A DNA stretch of 64,000 bases from Rothia mucilaginosa (lineage in GTDB: Bacteria; Actinomycetota; Actinomycetes; Actinomycetales; Micrococcaceae), in NCBI RefSeq assembly GCF_019334805.1, contig NZ_CP079822.1:1178001-1242000 (forward strand). The letters are read 5' to 3'. The notes under the pieces are model-generated. The model did no database searches. It was not told the DNA's origin and saw nothing but the letters and a program-made list of their open reading frames with translations. The translations under genes and the position numbers were made by a program. This document shows positions 29,321-37,637 of this stretch, piece by piece (the first letter of the stretch is position 1; each line of letters opens with the position of its first letter).

Positions 29321-30094
29321 CTACAGGGAAGCCTCAATAAACTCGTACGCCTTATCCACGCAATCGGTGGTGACAGCCTTAACCTCATCGGGGGAGTAGC
29401 TGAAAGACGCCGAACGGTCGGCGTAGCGGTGCATGTCGATATCGTTCCACGAGTCCCCAATCGTATGCACCTCATAGGAGCTACCCGGATGCTCCGACTG
29501 CAGGTACTCCACCAGGTGCTGCAGGCCGGTGCCCTTCGTGCAGGCGGGCGGCACAATATCCAAGAAATCCTGGTTCTTATGGCAGTCCACCGAATCACCA
29601 AAACGCTCCAGGATCCAGGTGTACGCCGCCTCGCGGACCTGCGCATCCGGAATCCACAGGGGTACGCCCACGTACTCATGGTTCTGCAGGTCATCAGCCG
29701 GCAGGGGAGTGAACTCCGGCAGAATATTCGTCGACGAACCCACCCGGTCGCAGAGGCTGTAATCGTTATCCAGGGTGGTCGCGAACAATGCCACGCCGTC
29801 CACGGTGCTGAAATGCTCGTAGCACGCCTGCACAACACTCACCGGAAGAGGCTGATGGTAAATCACCCGGTACTGCCGGTCAGTAATCACCGCACCCGTG
29901 TACAGCACGTGGTAATCAAAACGGATGGCGGTCGGGTTCAACGCCAGTTGCGTGGCAAAAATGCTCTTGCCCGTGCACGAGACCGCCAGGTTACCCTCCG
30001 CCTGCCAGCGGGCAATCGCCTGCTCAGTGGCAGGCTCCACGGCACGGTTAAACAGGATCGTGCCGTCAAGATCGAAAGCCATCAATTTGGTCAT
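29321..30094 (-). CDS. HAD-superfamily (Cof-type) phosphatase
   Basis: 257 residues. Motif I is MAFDLDGTILFN at residues 5-16, with the nucleophile and general acid aspartates; motif II is SCTGKS-like, and motif IV is TIGDSWNDIDMHRYAD. The cap is inserted after motif II, as in class IIB (Cof) enzymes that dephosphorylate sugar phosphates or flavin precursors. The motif I asparagine after DGTIL is unusual but not critical. ATG 30094 has AAGGAGTTT upstream. It follows the PTS operon terminator, so it probably has its own promoter; a sugar-phosphate substrate is plausible. Confidence 0.88.
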   Translation of the reverse strand: MTKLMAFDLDGTILFNRAVEPATEQAIARWQAEGNLAVSCTGKSIFATQLALNPTAIRFDYHVLYTGAVITDRQYRVIYHQPLPVSVVQACYEHFSTVDGVALFATTLDNDYSLCDRVGSSTNILPEFTPLPADDLQNHEYVGVPLWIPDAQVREAAYTWILERFGDSVDCHKNQDFLDIVPPACTKGTGLQHLVEYLQSEHPGSSYEVHTIGDSWNDIDMHRYADRSASFSYSPDEVKAVTTDCVDKAYEFIEASL

Positions 30095-30155
30095 AGAAAC
30101 TCCTTCGCGGGAGGGCTGCATTGCCGCGAATTGTGCGCCGCAACCCATAAAAAAC

Positions 30156-30197
30156 GGGGGTGCCGCCGGTACTTTTAAGTGTACCGACCGCACCCCC
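30156..30197 (-). terminator. Terminator of the mannose-family PTS operon
   Basis: On the minus strand a long GC-rich stem (30156-30163 with 30190-30197, continued inward after a bulge) is followed by GTTTTTT. Confidence 0.92.
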
Positions 30198-30266
30198 ACC
30201 ACTTGAGATATAGCCCCTGAATCTCACGCCTTCACTGAAGGGTGAAAGGGCTCATTCCTCATATTT

Positions 30267-31121
30267 TTAGAGAGCCAGGAATCCCAGGTAGGAACCGAGG
30301 ATGCCCACGCCAAAGAGGGCGAAAATCAACCAGATGGCGTTAATCTTCTTCTTCAGAAGCCACATGCACAGGAAGCACAGACCCAGCGAGGCCAGGCCCG
30401 GCAGCAGATCGTTCAGCACGGACTGGACGGTCACATTTACCGTCTCGCCCGCCTGGTTTGTGTAGCTAGTCAGTGGCAACGGAATGTTCACGCTCGTCCA
30501 GCGGTACACCAGAGCACCCATCACGAACAGGCCCATCACGGAGGCGCCCTGAGTAATCTTCTGCAGGGTGTTGCCGCCCGCCTCGGTCACAATCTGGGTG
30601 CCCTTCTCGTAGCCGTACTTGAAGCCGTACCAGCGGGTTGCCCAACGAATTGCGGTCATGCCGAAGAAGAACAGCAGCGGGCCCAGAATATTGCCGGTCA
30701 CCGCCAGGGATGCGCCCAGAGCCGCCAGCACGATACGTGCGGTACCCCAGAAAATCGGGTCGCCCACGCCGGCCAGTGGGCCCATCAGGCCCACCTTAAC
30801 GTTGGTGATGGCGGCTTCGTCAATGTCCTTACCGGCTGCCTTCTCACGCTCCATCGCAGCGGTCACGCCCATAATCGAGGATGCAACCCACGGCTGGGTG
30901 TTGAAGAACTCCAGGTGGCGGGTCAGCGCCTCCGCCTGGTCTTCTTTCTTGGTGTAGAAGCGCTTAATCGCCGGAATCATAGAAACCGCGAAACCGATGG
31001 ACTGCATACGCTCAAAGTTGAACGAACCGAGCAGGAAAGTGGAACGGAAGTAGGTTTCGACCTTATCGCGCTGGGTGAGCTCGGGAACTTCAACGAGCTC
31101 GACGTTCTTGTTCTCAGTCAT
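30267..31121 (-). CDS. manZ: PTS mannose-family transporter subunit IID
   Basis: 284 residues. IID is one of the two membrane subunits of mannose-family phosphotransferase systems. The conserved N-terminus (RSTFLLGSFNFERMQSIGF), a GVGDPIFWGTARIVLAAL segment and C-terminal membrane helices all fit. It is the last gene of a three-gene operon, 12 bases after the IIC gene, with AAGGAG before ATG 31121. The sugar is not determined by the sequence; mannose, glucose or glucosamine are typical. Confidence 0.93.
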   Translation of the reverse strand: MTENKNVELVEVPELTQRDKVETYFRSTFLLGSFNFERMQSIGFAVSMIPAIKRFYTKKEDQAEALTRHLEFFNTQPWVASSIMGVTAAMEREKAAGKDIDEAAITNVKVGLMGPLAGVGDPIFWGTARIVLAALGASLAVTGNILGPLLFFFGMTAIRWATRWYGFKYGYEKGTQIVTEAGGNTLQKITQGASVMGLFVMGALVYRWTSVNIPLPLTSYTNQAGETVNVTVQSVLNDLLPGLASLGLCFLCMWLLKKKINAIWLIFALFGVGILGSYLGFLAL

Positions 31122-31132
31122 GATGATGCTCC

Positions 31133-32002
31133 TTACTCGAGCTCGTTATCGAGGTCGTTTGCTGCGGTTGCCGGTGCTACGGCGGGTGCCTCGCTCTTAT
31201 GGAAGAGCGGGTTCAGCTGCGTGTACAGCAGGCCCAGGCAGGCGCCGACCAGGCCGATAGCAACCAGGTTGAACTGTGCCGGGGTGGACAGTGCCACGAG
31301 GACGTCCTTTGAGCTTCCGCCGGGTAGCGGCACAATCGACTGGGTTGCCGGGATAGCGGCGGCGGCGATGAAGCCGAGGAAGAAGAAGGGCATGAGGGCC
31401 TTCGAACGCATCATGTTGATGACCATTGCGAAACCGACCACGGTGATCATGCCGCCGGCGATGCGCAGGCCGGTGGTCACCTCGGCAGGAATCATGTTCA
31501 GCAGGCGGGTCAGCTCGTCGGAGCTAATCAGCGCCACAATAGCGGTCGGGATAGCCACGCGCAGACCCTGCAGAGCCATACCGCTAATGTGCATCAACTC
31601 AATACCGCGGAAGTTCGCGGTCTTCGCGAAATTATCAGCCTGATGCTGGAAGAACACCGTAATGGTACGAACGAAAATGGTCAGAACCTGACCTGCCGCA
31701 GCCAGCGGCACAGCAATAGCAATACCGGTGGTGATGTCCTGGTGACCCTGAATCACAACAACAGCGGAGATGGTGGATGCCAGAGCCGAGTCGGGAGCCA
31801 TAGCCGCACCGACGTTCATCCAGCCCAGTGCGATGAGCTCCAGTGCGCCACCGAGCATAATGCCGGTAGTCGGGTCACCCAGCGCAAAACCCATCAGGGT
31901 ACAAGCGACCAGGGGGCGGTGGAACTGACGCTCGTCCACCACGGATGCGACGCCCGCAATGAACGCCACGAGAACAACGAGAATAAACGTCAGGGCGCTC
32001 AT
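31133..32002 (-). CDS. manY: PTS mannose/sorbose-family subunit IIC
   Basis: 289 residues, strongly hydrophobic with about eight helices. Conserved features are the N-terminal segment with DERQFHRPLVACTLMG and the GGALELIALGWMNVGAAMAPD motif. IIC forms the sugar path with IID. Its ATG overlaps the IIAB stop by four bases (ATGA), showing translational coupling. The C-terminus is Ala/Glu-rich. Confidence 0.93.
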   Translation of the reverse strand: MSALTFILVVLVAFIAGVASVVDERQFHRPLVACTLMGFALGDPTTGIMLGGALELIALGWMNVGAAMAPDSALASTISAVVVIQGHQDITTGIAIAVPLAAAGQVLTIFVRTITVFFQHQADNFAKTANFRGIELMHISGMALQGLRVAIPTAIVALISSDELTRLLNMIPAEVTTGLRIAGGMITVVGFAMVINMMRSKALMPFFFLGFIAAAAIPATQSIVPLPGGSSKDVLVALSTPAQFNLVAIGLVGACLGLLYTQLNPLFHKSEAPAVAPATAANDLDNELE

Positions 32003-32979
32003 GCGTCCAGGCCTTTCTGCTTGAGGATCTTTTCCAAATCAACCGGGGAGTGGTTGGGCAGCTGCTGCACCGTCAGCTTCACACCGCGCTTAATGAGTTC
32101 GCGGTAGGCTTCCAGGTGCTCCTCGGAGGCGTACACTGCGTCCGAGAGCTGAACCATGCCGGTCTTGAAGGTGACGCCACCAACGTTCACTTCGTTGATC
32201 TTGACGCCTTCGTCGAGCAGTCGCACCACGTCAACGGGGGATTCTACGACGAACATGGTCTTCATGCCGGTGTACTTGGGGTTGTTGTACACGCGACCAG
32301 CCTTAGCGATGTCCAGGACGTTGGTCTTCACACTGGTCGGCGCGACCTGCAGTAGCAGGGACTTGCGCAGCTGATCGTGTGCCGCATTATCGGATGCCGC
32401 GATGAAGGTCTGCGGTGCGATATGCGGAACCCAGGTTCCTGCCACCTGACCGTGAATCAGGCGGGAGTCGATGCGGGTGAAGATAGCGTCCATGGTGCCG
32501 CCGGGAACCTGCTGAGCAGCCGGAACCTCGACCGCCTTGGTCTCTGCGGGCTTCGCCTCGGCGGGCTTGGCGGCTGCGGGCTGGTTCGCCTCCTGGAAGG
32601 AGCGAATACCCTTAGTGCCAGCCTTGTGCGCCTTAGCGACCAGGGACTTGAGGGTTGCGTTCTTACGGCCTGCGCCGGAGATGACCTCAATAAGCATCGG
32701 TACGTTGACACCGGAGACGACGTCGACGCCCTCGCGGGTGGCTGCGAACTGCGCACCGGCGTTGTAGGGGCTACCGCCGAAGAGGTCGACCAGCAGCAGG
32801 GTTTCTTCTGCTTCGGACGCCTCAACGATGCGGGTGTACTCTTCGACGAGATCTTCGGGGCCCTGACCCGGCAGGAACGTGACCGGGTGGACGTTTTCGA
32901 AGTTACCGAGGATCATGCCGGCGGTATTCAGCAGAGCCGGAGCCGACTCGCCGTGTGCCGCCACAATGATAGTGACCAT
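31999..32979 (-). CDS. manX: PTS mannose-family fused IIA-IIB subunit
   Basis: 326 residues. The IIA domain (residues 1-130) has the phosphorylated H9 in VAAHGESAP and the DLFGGSPYN motif. An Ala/Pro/Lys/Glu linker (about 133-162) joins the IIB domain, with the phosphorylated H176 in RIDSRLIHGQV. It relays phosphate from HPr to the sugar bound by IIC/IID. ATG 32979 has GAGAGGA upstream. It is the first gene of the operon; the licT-type gene lies upstream on the same strand. Confidence 0.95.
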   Translation of the reverse strand: MVTIIVAAHGESAPALLNTAGMILGNFENVHPVTFLPGQGPEDLVEEYTRIVEASEAEETLLLVDLFGGSPYNAGAQFAATREGVDVVSGVNVPMLIEVISGAGRKNATLKSLVAKAHKAGTKGIRSFQEANQPAAAKPAEAKPAETKAVEVPAAQQVPGGTMDAIFTRIDSRLIHGQVAGTWVPHIAPQTFIAASDNAAHDQLRKSLLLQVAPTSVKTNVLDIAKAGRVYNNPKYTGMKTMFVVESPVDVVRLLDEGVKINEVNVGGVTFKTGMVQLSDAVYASEEHLEAYRELIKRGVKLTVQQLPNHSPVDLEKILKQKGLDA

Positions 32980-33014
32980 AGTGGTCCTCTCGTGTTCGTG
33001 ACATAGTGTGTAGT

Positions 33015-33052
33015 GGCCCCGTGAGGAGCCTCATAATTCTCAGATAGTAACA
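33015..33052 (-). promoter_or_regulatory. Candidate antiterminator-binding leader of the PTS operon
   Basis: In the manX leader (minus strand) TGTTACT (33052-33046) is followed by GAGGC that begins a small hairpin (33030-33015). BglG/LicT RNA targets start TGTTACTG and contain AGGCAAAACC, so this is only a partial match. It is worth noting because a BglG-type protein is encoded next door. No T-run follows the hairpin. Confidence 0.25.
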
Positions 33053-33678
33053 CGTATATTGTGTGTTTTGTGGGTTTTTTCTGGCCATGCACACTTTAGG
33101 TGCTGGTGACATTTTTTCAAGTGTTGGAATATGGGTTTTTGATGTCAAAACACGTATTTATTGCCGGGGCGTAAAAAATTTAAACAAAATACCGAAAAAG
33201 GCTTGCCGGCGCGTAGGGTGAGGGGTTATTTTTGCGAGTTTTCGTGAAAAATCGGGGGTATTGGCATCGTGCAGGTGGGTTGATGAGGCGCTTGATGCGG
33301 CATATTTGAATTGCGAAGGCGCGAGAAAAAGATTTACAAAGAAAATACTGGGTGAAAAATGAGCGTGCGGATTAAAAATGTGGGATTTATAAAAAACCCA
33401 CATTTGTCTGTGGTCTGTCCACAGAATGGTATTTCTGGAATGTGCAGCCATGAACCGTCATTTAAAAATTTAAATCGACGCGCTAACGCGCGAAATAAAA
33501 CCCGGGAAAACAGCATTTTAGTGACAGGTTGTATATATAAATAGCAACTCACCTTTAAGGGCTACGTTCCGCCCGGCATCACCCCTCTAGAATCCTCACT
33601 CCCAGATTCTTCACTCCCCGATTCCCCATCCGAACCCCTCACCGGGATTCTGAGGCGCAGATTTCGCGGCATAGAAAA
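33053..33678. other. AT-rich spacer between manX and the antiterminator gene
   Basis: About 620 bases, strikingly AT-rich for this genome and with no credible gene. It holds an AAATGTGGG...CCCACATTT hairpin with a 12-base AT loop (33377-33405), a CTGTCCACA DnaA-box-like site at 33415, and TTTAAAAATTTAAA runs near 33462. It must contain the PTS operon promoter. Low GC may mark foreign DNA or a control region. Confidence 0.45.
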
Positions 33679-33705
33679 AGCGACCGGGAACCCTCCCGGT
33701 CGCTT
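33679..33705 (-). terminator. Terminator of the antiterminator gene
   Basis: A perfect stem of about 11 pairs with a four-base loop, followed on the minus strand by TTTTTC. Confidence 0.92.
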
Positions 33706-33720
33706 CCTGCCGAACATGCG

Positions 33721-34590
33721 CTACGCGTTAATGCCCCACATATCCCGCGCCAGACGCGCAATATGAATCGTCAAATACGTCAACTCATCACGAGTGAGGC
33801 TATGCTTCAACTGCATCTGCAGCACCAGCAAAACCTTCTGCGCACACGCGTAGGCGCGCGGTACATCCGCACGAAGAGCCGCCAACAAACTCGGCTGCGA
33901 CACCTCATCAGCGTCCTCCGCACGATTCGCGGAGGCGCGGCTCGCCCGCACAAACAGGTACCGCAGATGCGTCACAAAACGTGCCGCACTCATTGAATCC
34001 GGGTCGATCTTCCGCTCGTAGCTCGCCTCAATAATTTCAAAAACCTGCGCGAAAACCTCAGTCATGCGGAATGCCTGAGACATATCCGCCGTCGCAAATT
34101 GCGCATTGACCAGGTGCAACGCCAAAGGAATAGCCTCATTCGGATCCAGCTCAACCTGCAGGCGCTCGCGAACCATCTGCAAAACCGTACGGCCGTACTC
34201 CACCTCGCGCGGGTAGAGAACAGTCACCTCCGGGGCGAGCGGATACTCCACCCGCACCCCATCACGCGCACGAACCACCGCATAGTGTAGGTGATCAGCC
34301 AGCGGAAGAATAAACGAGTTCGACAGCTCCAGCGCACCCTCGGCGCGCACCTTCGACTCCAGAAGAGTGGCAATCGACAAAATCTCCGCCGGAATCTCAG
34401 ACAGGGTCATACTCAGACGCTCACCCGACATGCCCTGCTCCGGCACAAAGGTCTGCTCCACCGCAGACGGGTCAACCAGCTGACCCTTACGCTTACCAAA
34501 AGCAATGCCGCGACCAATCATCACGGACTCCTTGCCGTGATGATCTACCGTGAGGACAACATTATTGTTATAAATACGGCTAATGCGCAT
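33721..34590 (-). CDS. licT: BglG/LicT-family transcriptional antiterminator
   Basis: 289 residues. The N-terminal RNA-binding CAT domain (MRISRIYNNNVVLTVDHHGK, then GRGIAFGKRKGQ) covers residues 1-60. Two PTS-regulated PRD domains follow, each with conserved histidines (DHLHYAVVRA and ALHLVNAQF in PRD1; HLRYLFVRA and LTIHIARLARD in PRD2). It binds a leader RNA and prevents termination when dephosphorylated at the negative site. GAAGGAGG lies before ATG 34590. BglG-type proteins usually control beta-glucoside systems; the neighbour here is a mannose-family PTS, so the target is uncertain. Confidence 0.9.
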   Translation of the reverse strand: MRISRIYNNNVVLTVDHHGKESVMIGRGIAFGKRKGQLVDPSAVEQTFVPEQGMSGERLSMTLSEIPAEILSIATLLESKVRAEGALELSNSFILPLADHLHYAVVRARDGVRVEYPLAPEVTVLYPREVEYGRTVLQMVRERLQVELDPNEAIPLALHLVNAQFATADMSQAFRMTEVFAQVFEIIEASYERKIDPDSMSAARFVTHLRYLFVRASRASANRAEDADEVSQPSLLAALRADVPRAYACAQKVLLVLQMQLKHSLTRDELTYLTIHIARLARDMWGINA

Positions 34591-34843
34591 GCGTCGTCCT
34601 CCTTCACGGGTGTTGGGTCGCCGGAACAGAAACGGCAAAATCAAAAGATACGCAAAGGTGATTGAGCGTTACCTAAGCTAGTACAAATTCTACCGAAAGT
34701 TTGAAGCCGCCATGAAGGGTTAACGAGCAAATCCGGGGTAAAGCTGTGCTCCAGCTGTGATGCGGGCAAGCATTCCATAAGTTTGCGGCTGAAAACCGGC
34801 TCCCGCCCCGCCGTGAACCCTAAATCGCGATACTCTTAATCAC

Positions 34844-35587
34844 ATGAGCAGCAAAGCAACCGAAATCGCAAAGAACCTTCCCACGCTAGAGCACCCGGAC
34901 GGTAGCCCCATCCGCGCCCTTGTCGTTGACGACGAGGAAATGCTCAAAGAACTCGTCAGCATGGGTCTGAAAATGATCGGCTGGGAGGTGCAGTCCGCAG
35001 GCGACGGCCCCTCCGCGCTCGCGATTGCCCGCGATTGGCGCCCCGACGTGCTCGTTCTGGACATTATGATGCCCGGCTTCGACGGCCTGGAGTTGCTCTC
35101 CCGTATCCGTAAGTTCTACCCCGAAGTTCCCTGCCTCTTCCTGACCGCTAAGGACTCGGTCGATAACCGTATCGAGGGCCTTGCCGCCGGCGCGGACGAC
35201 TACGTGACCAAGCCCTTCTCCATGGAAGAAGTCATGATTCGCCTGCACCGCCTGGTGCAGCGCTCCGGCGTTGCCGCCATTGACGACGCTGAGCTGGTCG
35301 TCGGTGATCTGGTGCTGAATCAGGACACCCGCGAGGTGACCCGCGGTGGCGAGCAGATTAACCTCACCGCAACCCAGTTCGACCTGCTGCGCTACCTCAT
35401 GGAGAATGCGAAGCGCGTGGTCTCCAAGAGCCAGATTCTCGATAATGTCTGGAACTACGATTTTGGTGGTCAGGCAAATATTGTGGAGCTGTACATCTCG
35501 TACCTGCGTAAGAAGATTGACGTGGGCCGTGAACCGATGATTCACACCGTGCGCGGTGCCGGTTACGTGCTACGTCCCGCCGTCTAA
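34844..35587 (+). CDS. OmpR-family response regulator
   Basis: 247 residues. The receiver domain (about 24-140) has the acidic pocket VVDDEE, the phosphorylated D73 in VLDIMMPG, the LTAKD switch and the YVTKPFS lysine. A winged-helix OmpR-type DNA-binding domain (about 150-245) ends IHTVRGAGYVLRPAV. It resembles actinobacterial TcrX/TrcR-type regulators. A 20-residue extension precedes the receiver. The cognate kinase follows after 99 bases that contain a perfect 17-base inverted repeat. Confidence 0.93.
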   Translation: MSSKATEIAKNLPTLEHPDGSPIRALVVDDEEMLKELVSMGLKMIGWEVQSAGDGPSALAIARDWRPDVLVLDIMMPGFDGLELLSRIRKFYPEVPCLFLTAKDSVDNRIEGLAAGADDYVTKPFSMEEVMIRLHRLVQRSGVAAIDDAELVVGDLVLNQDTREVTRGGEQINLTATQFDLLRYLMENAKRVVSKSQILDNVWNYDFGGQANIVELYISYLRKKIDVGREPMIHTVRGAGYVLRPAV

Positions 35588-35605
35588 GTTTATTCTCTGC
35601 TCTTC

Positions 35606-35644
35606 ATATGGCGCGGTATAACACCCGGTTATACCGCGCCATAT
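35606..35644. repeat. Perfect 17-base inverted repeat between regulator and kinase
   Basis: Arms at 35606-35622 and 35628-35644 with a five-base loop (ACCCG). No T-run follows on either strand, so it is not a classic terminator. It may partly attenuate kinase expression, act as an RNA processing site, or bind a regulator. Confidence 0.7.
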
Positions 35645-35648
35645 CAGT

Positions 35649-35670
35649 TATATTCTGTATTTCGAATATA
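35649..35670. promoter_or_regulatory. TATATTC-N8-GAATATA inverted repeat before the kinase gene
   Basis: Perfect 7-base arms (35649-35655 and 35664-35670), identical to the gyrB-gyrA site. It ends 16 bases before the kinase start codon. Confidence 0.5.
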
Positions 35671-35686
35671 GAAAGAAAGGATGCTC

Positions 35687-37336
35687 GTGGGCTCCTACTC
35701 ACCCGGTGAACCCGCCTCCCCGGATAACGAAGCAACCCGCCCCCTGCGCGCGGGTGCCCCCGCACGAGACGGTGCCGCGCCCTCCCCGGGGAACTTCTTC
35801 GTGCGCCTACGCGCCGCCTGGAAGAGCATGCGGAACCCCGAAGCATCCCCCGAAGAACTGGGCTACGTGCCCCATCTGCGTTCGCGCCTTATCGCCATCC
35901 TCGTGACAGCCCTCGGCATTGCATGCCTCATCATTGGCCTGTCCACCTACGTGACCCTGCAGAACTCCCTCTACCAGCAGGCACAAAGCGACCTCAAAGA
36001 AACCAGCCACCGCGTAGTGCAGCCGACCTCCCGAGACGGCAAGCGAGAAGAAGTGGACTGCAGCGACCTGCAGAAGAGCAGCTCCCTCTTTGCGCCCGGT
36101 CAGGCGTCCGGAACTATCATCACCTGCGTGGAATCCGAAGGTGCCGTAGAAATCGCCAGCAAGCTCACCAAGGAGGGCACCGTACAAACCCTTTCCGCCA
36201 ACGACCAGGTAACCCTCGGAACCATGGCACTGAATGCCACTAGGGAAGAAGTCCAAGAGGTCAAGCTGGAATCCGGCCTGTACCTCGTGAAAATCACCCC
36301 GAAGGCTAATAGCAGCGCCGATGCCCAGGTGGTTGGTATTCCGCTCGCCAACGTACAGCAGACCCTCACCATCTTCGTGATTGTGGTAGCCCTCGGTTCC
36401 ATCGCCGTGATGGTTGGTGCCGGCGTGGCGGGCTCCTACATTATTCGCGGCACCATGAAGCCCCTGGAGCGAGTCTCCGCGGTGGCAACCGATGTGGCGC
36501 ACCTGGACCTGGAAGAGCACACCATCTCCTCGGCGGTGCGCGTGGATCCGAAAGATTCCGACCCGCGCACTGAAGTCGGTGCCGTAGGCTACGCCCTCAA
36601 TCAGCTGCTCGATAACGTGAACTCCGCCCTGGAGGTGCGCGAACGCACCGAACACCAGATTCGCGCCTTTATTGCGGACGCCTCCCACGAGCTGCGCACG
36701 CCCCTTGCCGCCATTAAGGGGTATTCCGACATGCTCCGCTGGACCGAGCCGCTCAGTGAATCCGGTCAATCCTCCCTGGCGCGTATCGACTCGCAGACCG
36801 AACGCATGTCACGCCTCGTGGAGGACCTGCTGACCCTCGCTCGCCTGGATGAAGGCCGTGAACCCAAATTTGAGCTCGTCGATCTGACCGAACTGGTGCT
36901 TGAATGTACCTCCGACATGCAGGCTGCCGCGCGCACCCACGAATGGCACCTGAACCTGCCCGACGAGCCGGTTGAGGTTGTTGCCGACCGCTCCCAGATT
37001 CAGCGTGTCATCTTGAACCTGCTCTCGAATGCCCGCAAGCACACCGATGAAGGTACGCGCGTGACTGCGGGTCTGGCCGTGGATACTGCGCGCCGCGAGG
37101 CTGTAGTGACCGTGAGCGATAACGGTCCGGGCATTGCCCCTGACTTCTTGCCGAAGATTTTTGACCGCTTTACCCGCGCCGATAAGGCACGTTCCGGTTC
37201 GGTTGGAACCACCGGTTTGGGTCTGGCGATTGTGCAGGCGATTGTGCAGGCGCACGGCGGTTCGATTCAGGTGCAGAGTCAGCCTGGGCATACGGTCTTT
37301 ACGGTGCGTCTGCCTTTGGAGGCGGCGCGCGCCTAA
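35687..37336 (+). CDS. Membrane sensor histidine kinase
   Basis: 549 residues. After a Pro/Ala-rich N-terminus of about 55 residues come a membrane helix (about 65-85), a 135-residue extracytoplasmic sensor, a second helix (about 225-255) and HAMP. HisKA holds H334 in DASHELRTPL, and the ATPase domain shows NLLSNARKHT, VSDNGPGI and GTTGLGLAIV. GTG 35687 has AAAGG six bases upstream; ATG 35681 is directly after that site and less likely. Paired with the OmpR-type regulator upstream. The signal is unknown. Confidence 0.92.
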   Translation: MGSYSPGEPASPDNEATRPLRAGAPARDGAAPSPGNFFVRLRAAWKSMRNPEASPEELGYVPHLRSRLIAILVTALGIACLIIGLSTYVTLQNSLYQQAQSDLKETSHRVVQPTSRDGKREEVDCSDLQKSSSLFAPGQASGTIITCVESEGAVEIASKLTKEGTVQTLSANDQVTLGTMALNATREEVQEVKLESGLYLVKITPKANSSADAQVVGIPLANVQQTLTIFVIVVALGSIAVMVGAGVAGSYIIRGTMKPLERVSAVATDVAHLDLEEHTISSAVRVDPKDSDPRTEVGAVGYALNQLLDNVNSALEVRERTEHQIRAFIADASHELRTPLAAIKGYSDMLRWTEPLSESGQSSLARIDSQTERMSRLVEDLLTLARLDEGREPKFELVDLTELVLECTSDMQAAARTHEWHLNLPDEPVEVVADRSQIQRVILNLLSNARKHTDEGTRVTAGLAVDTARREAVVTVSDNGPGIAPDFLPKIFDRFTRADKARSGSVGTTGLGLAIVQAIVQAHGGSIQVQSQPGHTVFTVRLPLEAARA

Positions 37337-37404
37337 TGCGCTCACTCGGTGGCTTGCTGGGCGGTTCGCTGGGCGGCTCGCCCGGTGGTTCACTGGGCGG
37401 GTAG
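37336..37404 (+). CDS. Possible 22-residue Gly/Ser/Leu micro-ORF
   Basis: The ATG shares its A with the kinase stop (TAATG), a coupled arrangement. The product is a repeat of Leu-Gly-Gly-Ser/Pro units, from a 12-base imperfect tandem DNA repeat (about 37349-37400). It may be a real coupled microprotein or only a small DNA repeat. No family. Confidence 0.22.
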   Translation: MRSLGGLLGGSLGGSPGGSLGG

Positions 37405-37637
37405 TTGGGTGAGTGTCCTGGGTAAGTGTTTGAGGGGGCGGGGTGTGTTGTGCATACCCCGCCCCTTGGTGCGCGTTTTTGGGGTGTTATAGCGCCCTGA
37501 CGTGCCAAAACACTTAATTGCTTGTTGAGTAAACATTAAATCTGCACTTCAAGTTTATTGCCTTGAGTGCAAATATGTGGTGAATCTAACCCTCGAATAG
37601 TTACTCCCGGTGAAACATTACGCGTATTGTAAAAAGC
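37405..37637. other. Spacer with terminator and the tetR promoter
   Basis: It holds the kinase terminator (37435-37465) and an AT-rich stretch. TATTGT at 37625-37630 lies seven bases before ATG 37638, with TTACTC 18 bases further up, so the tetR transcript may be leaderless. Confidence 0.45.
37435..37465 (+). terminator. Terminator after the histidine kinase
   Basis: A GC-rich ten-pair stem (37435-37444 with 37456-37465); a TTTTT run follows about ten bases later. Confidence 0.65.
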
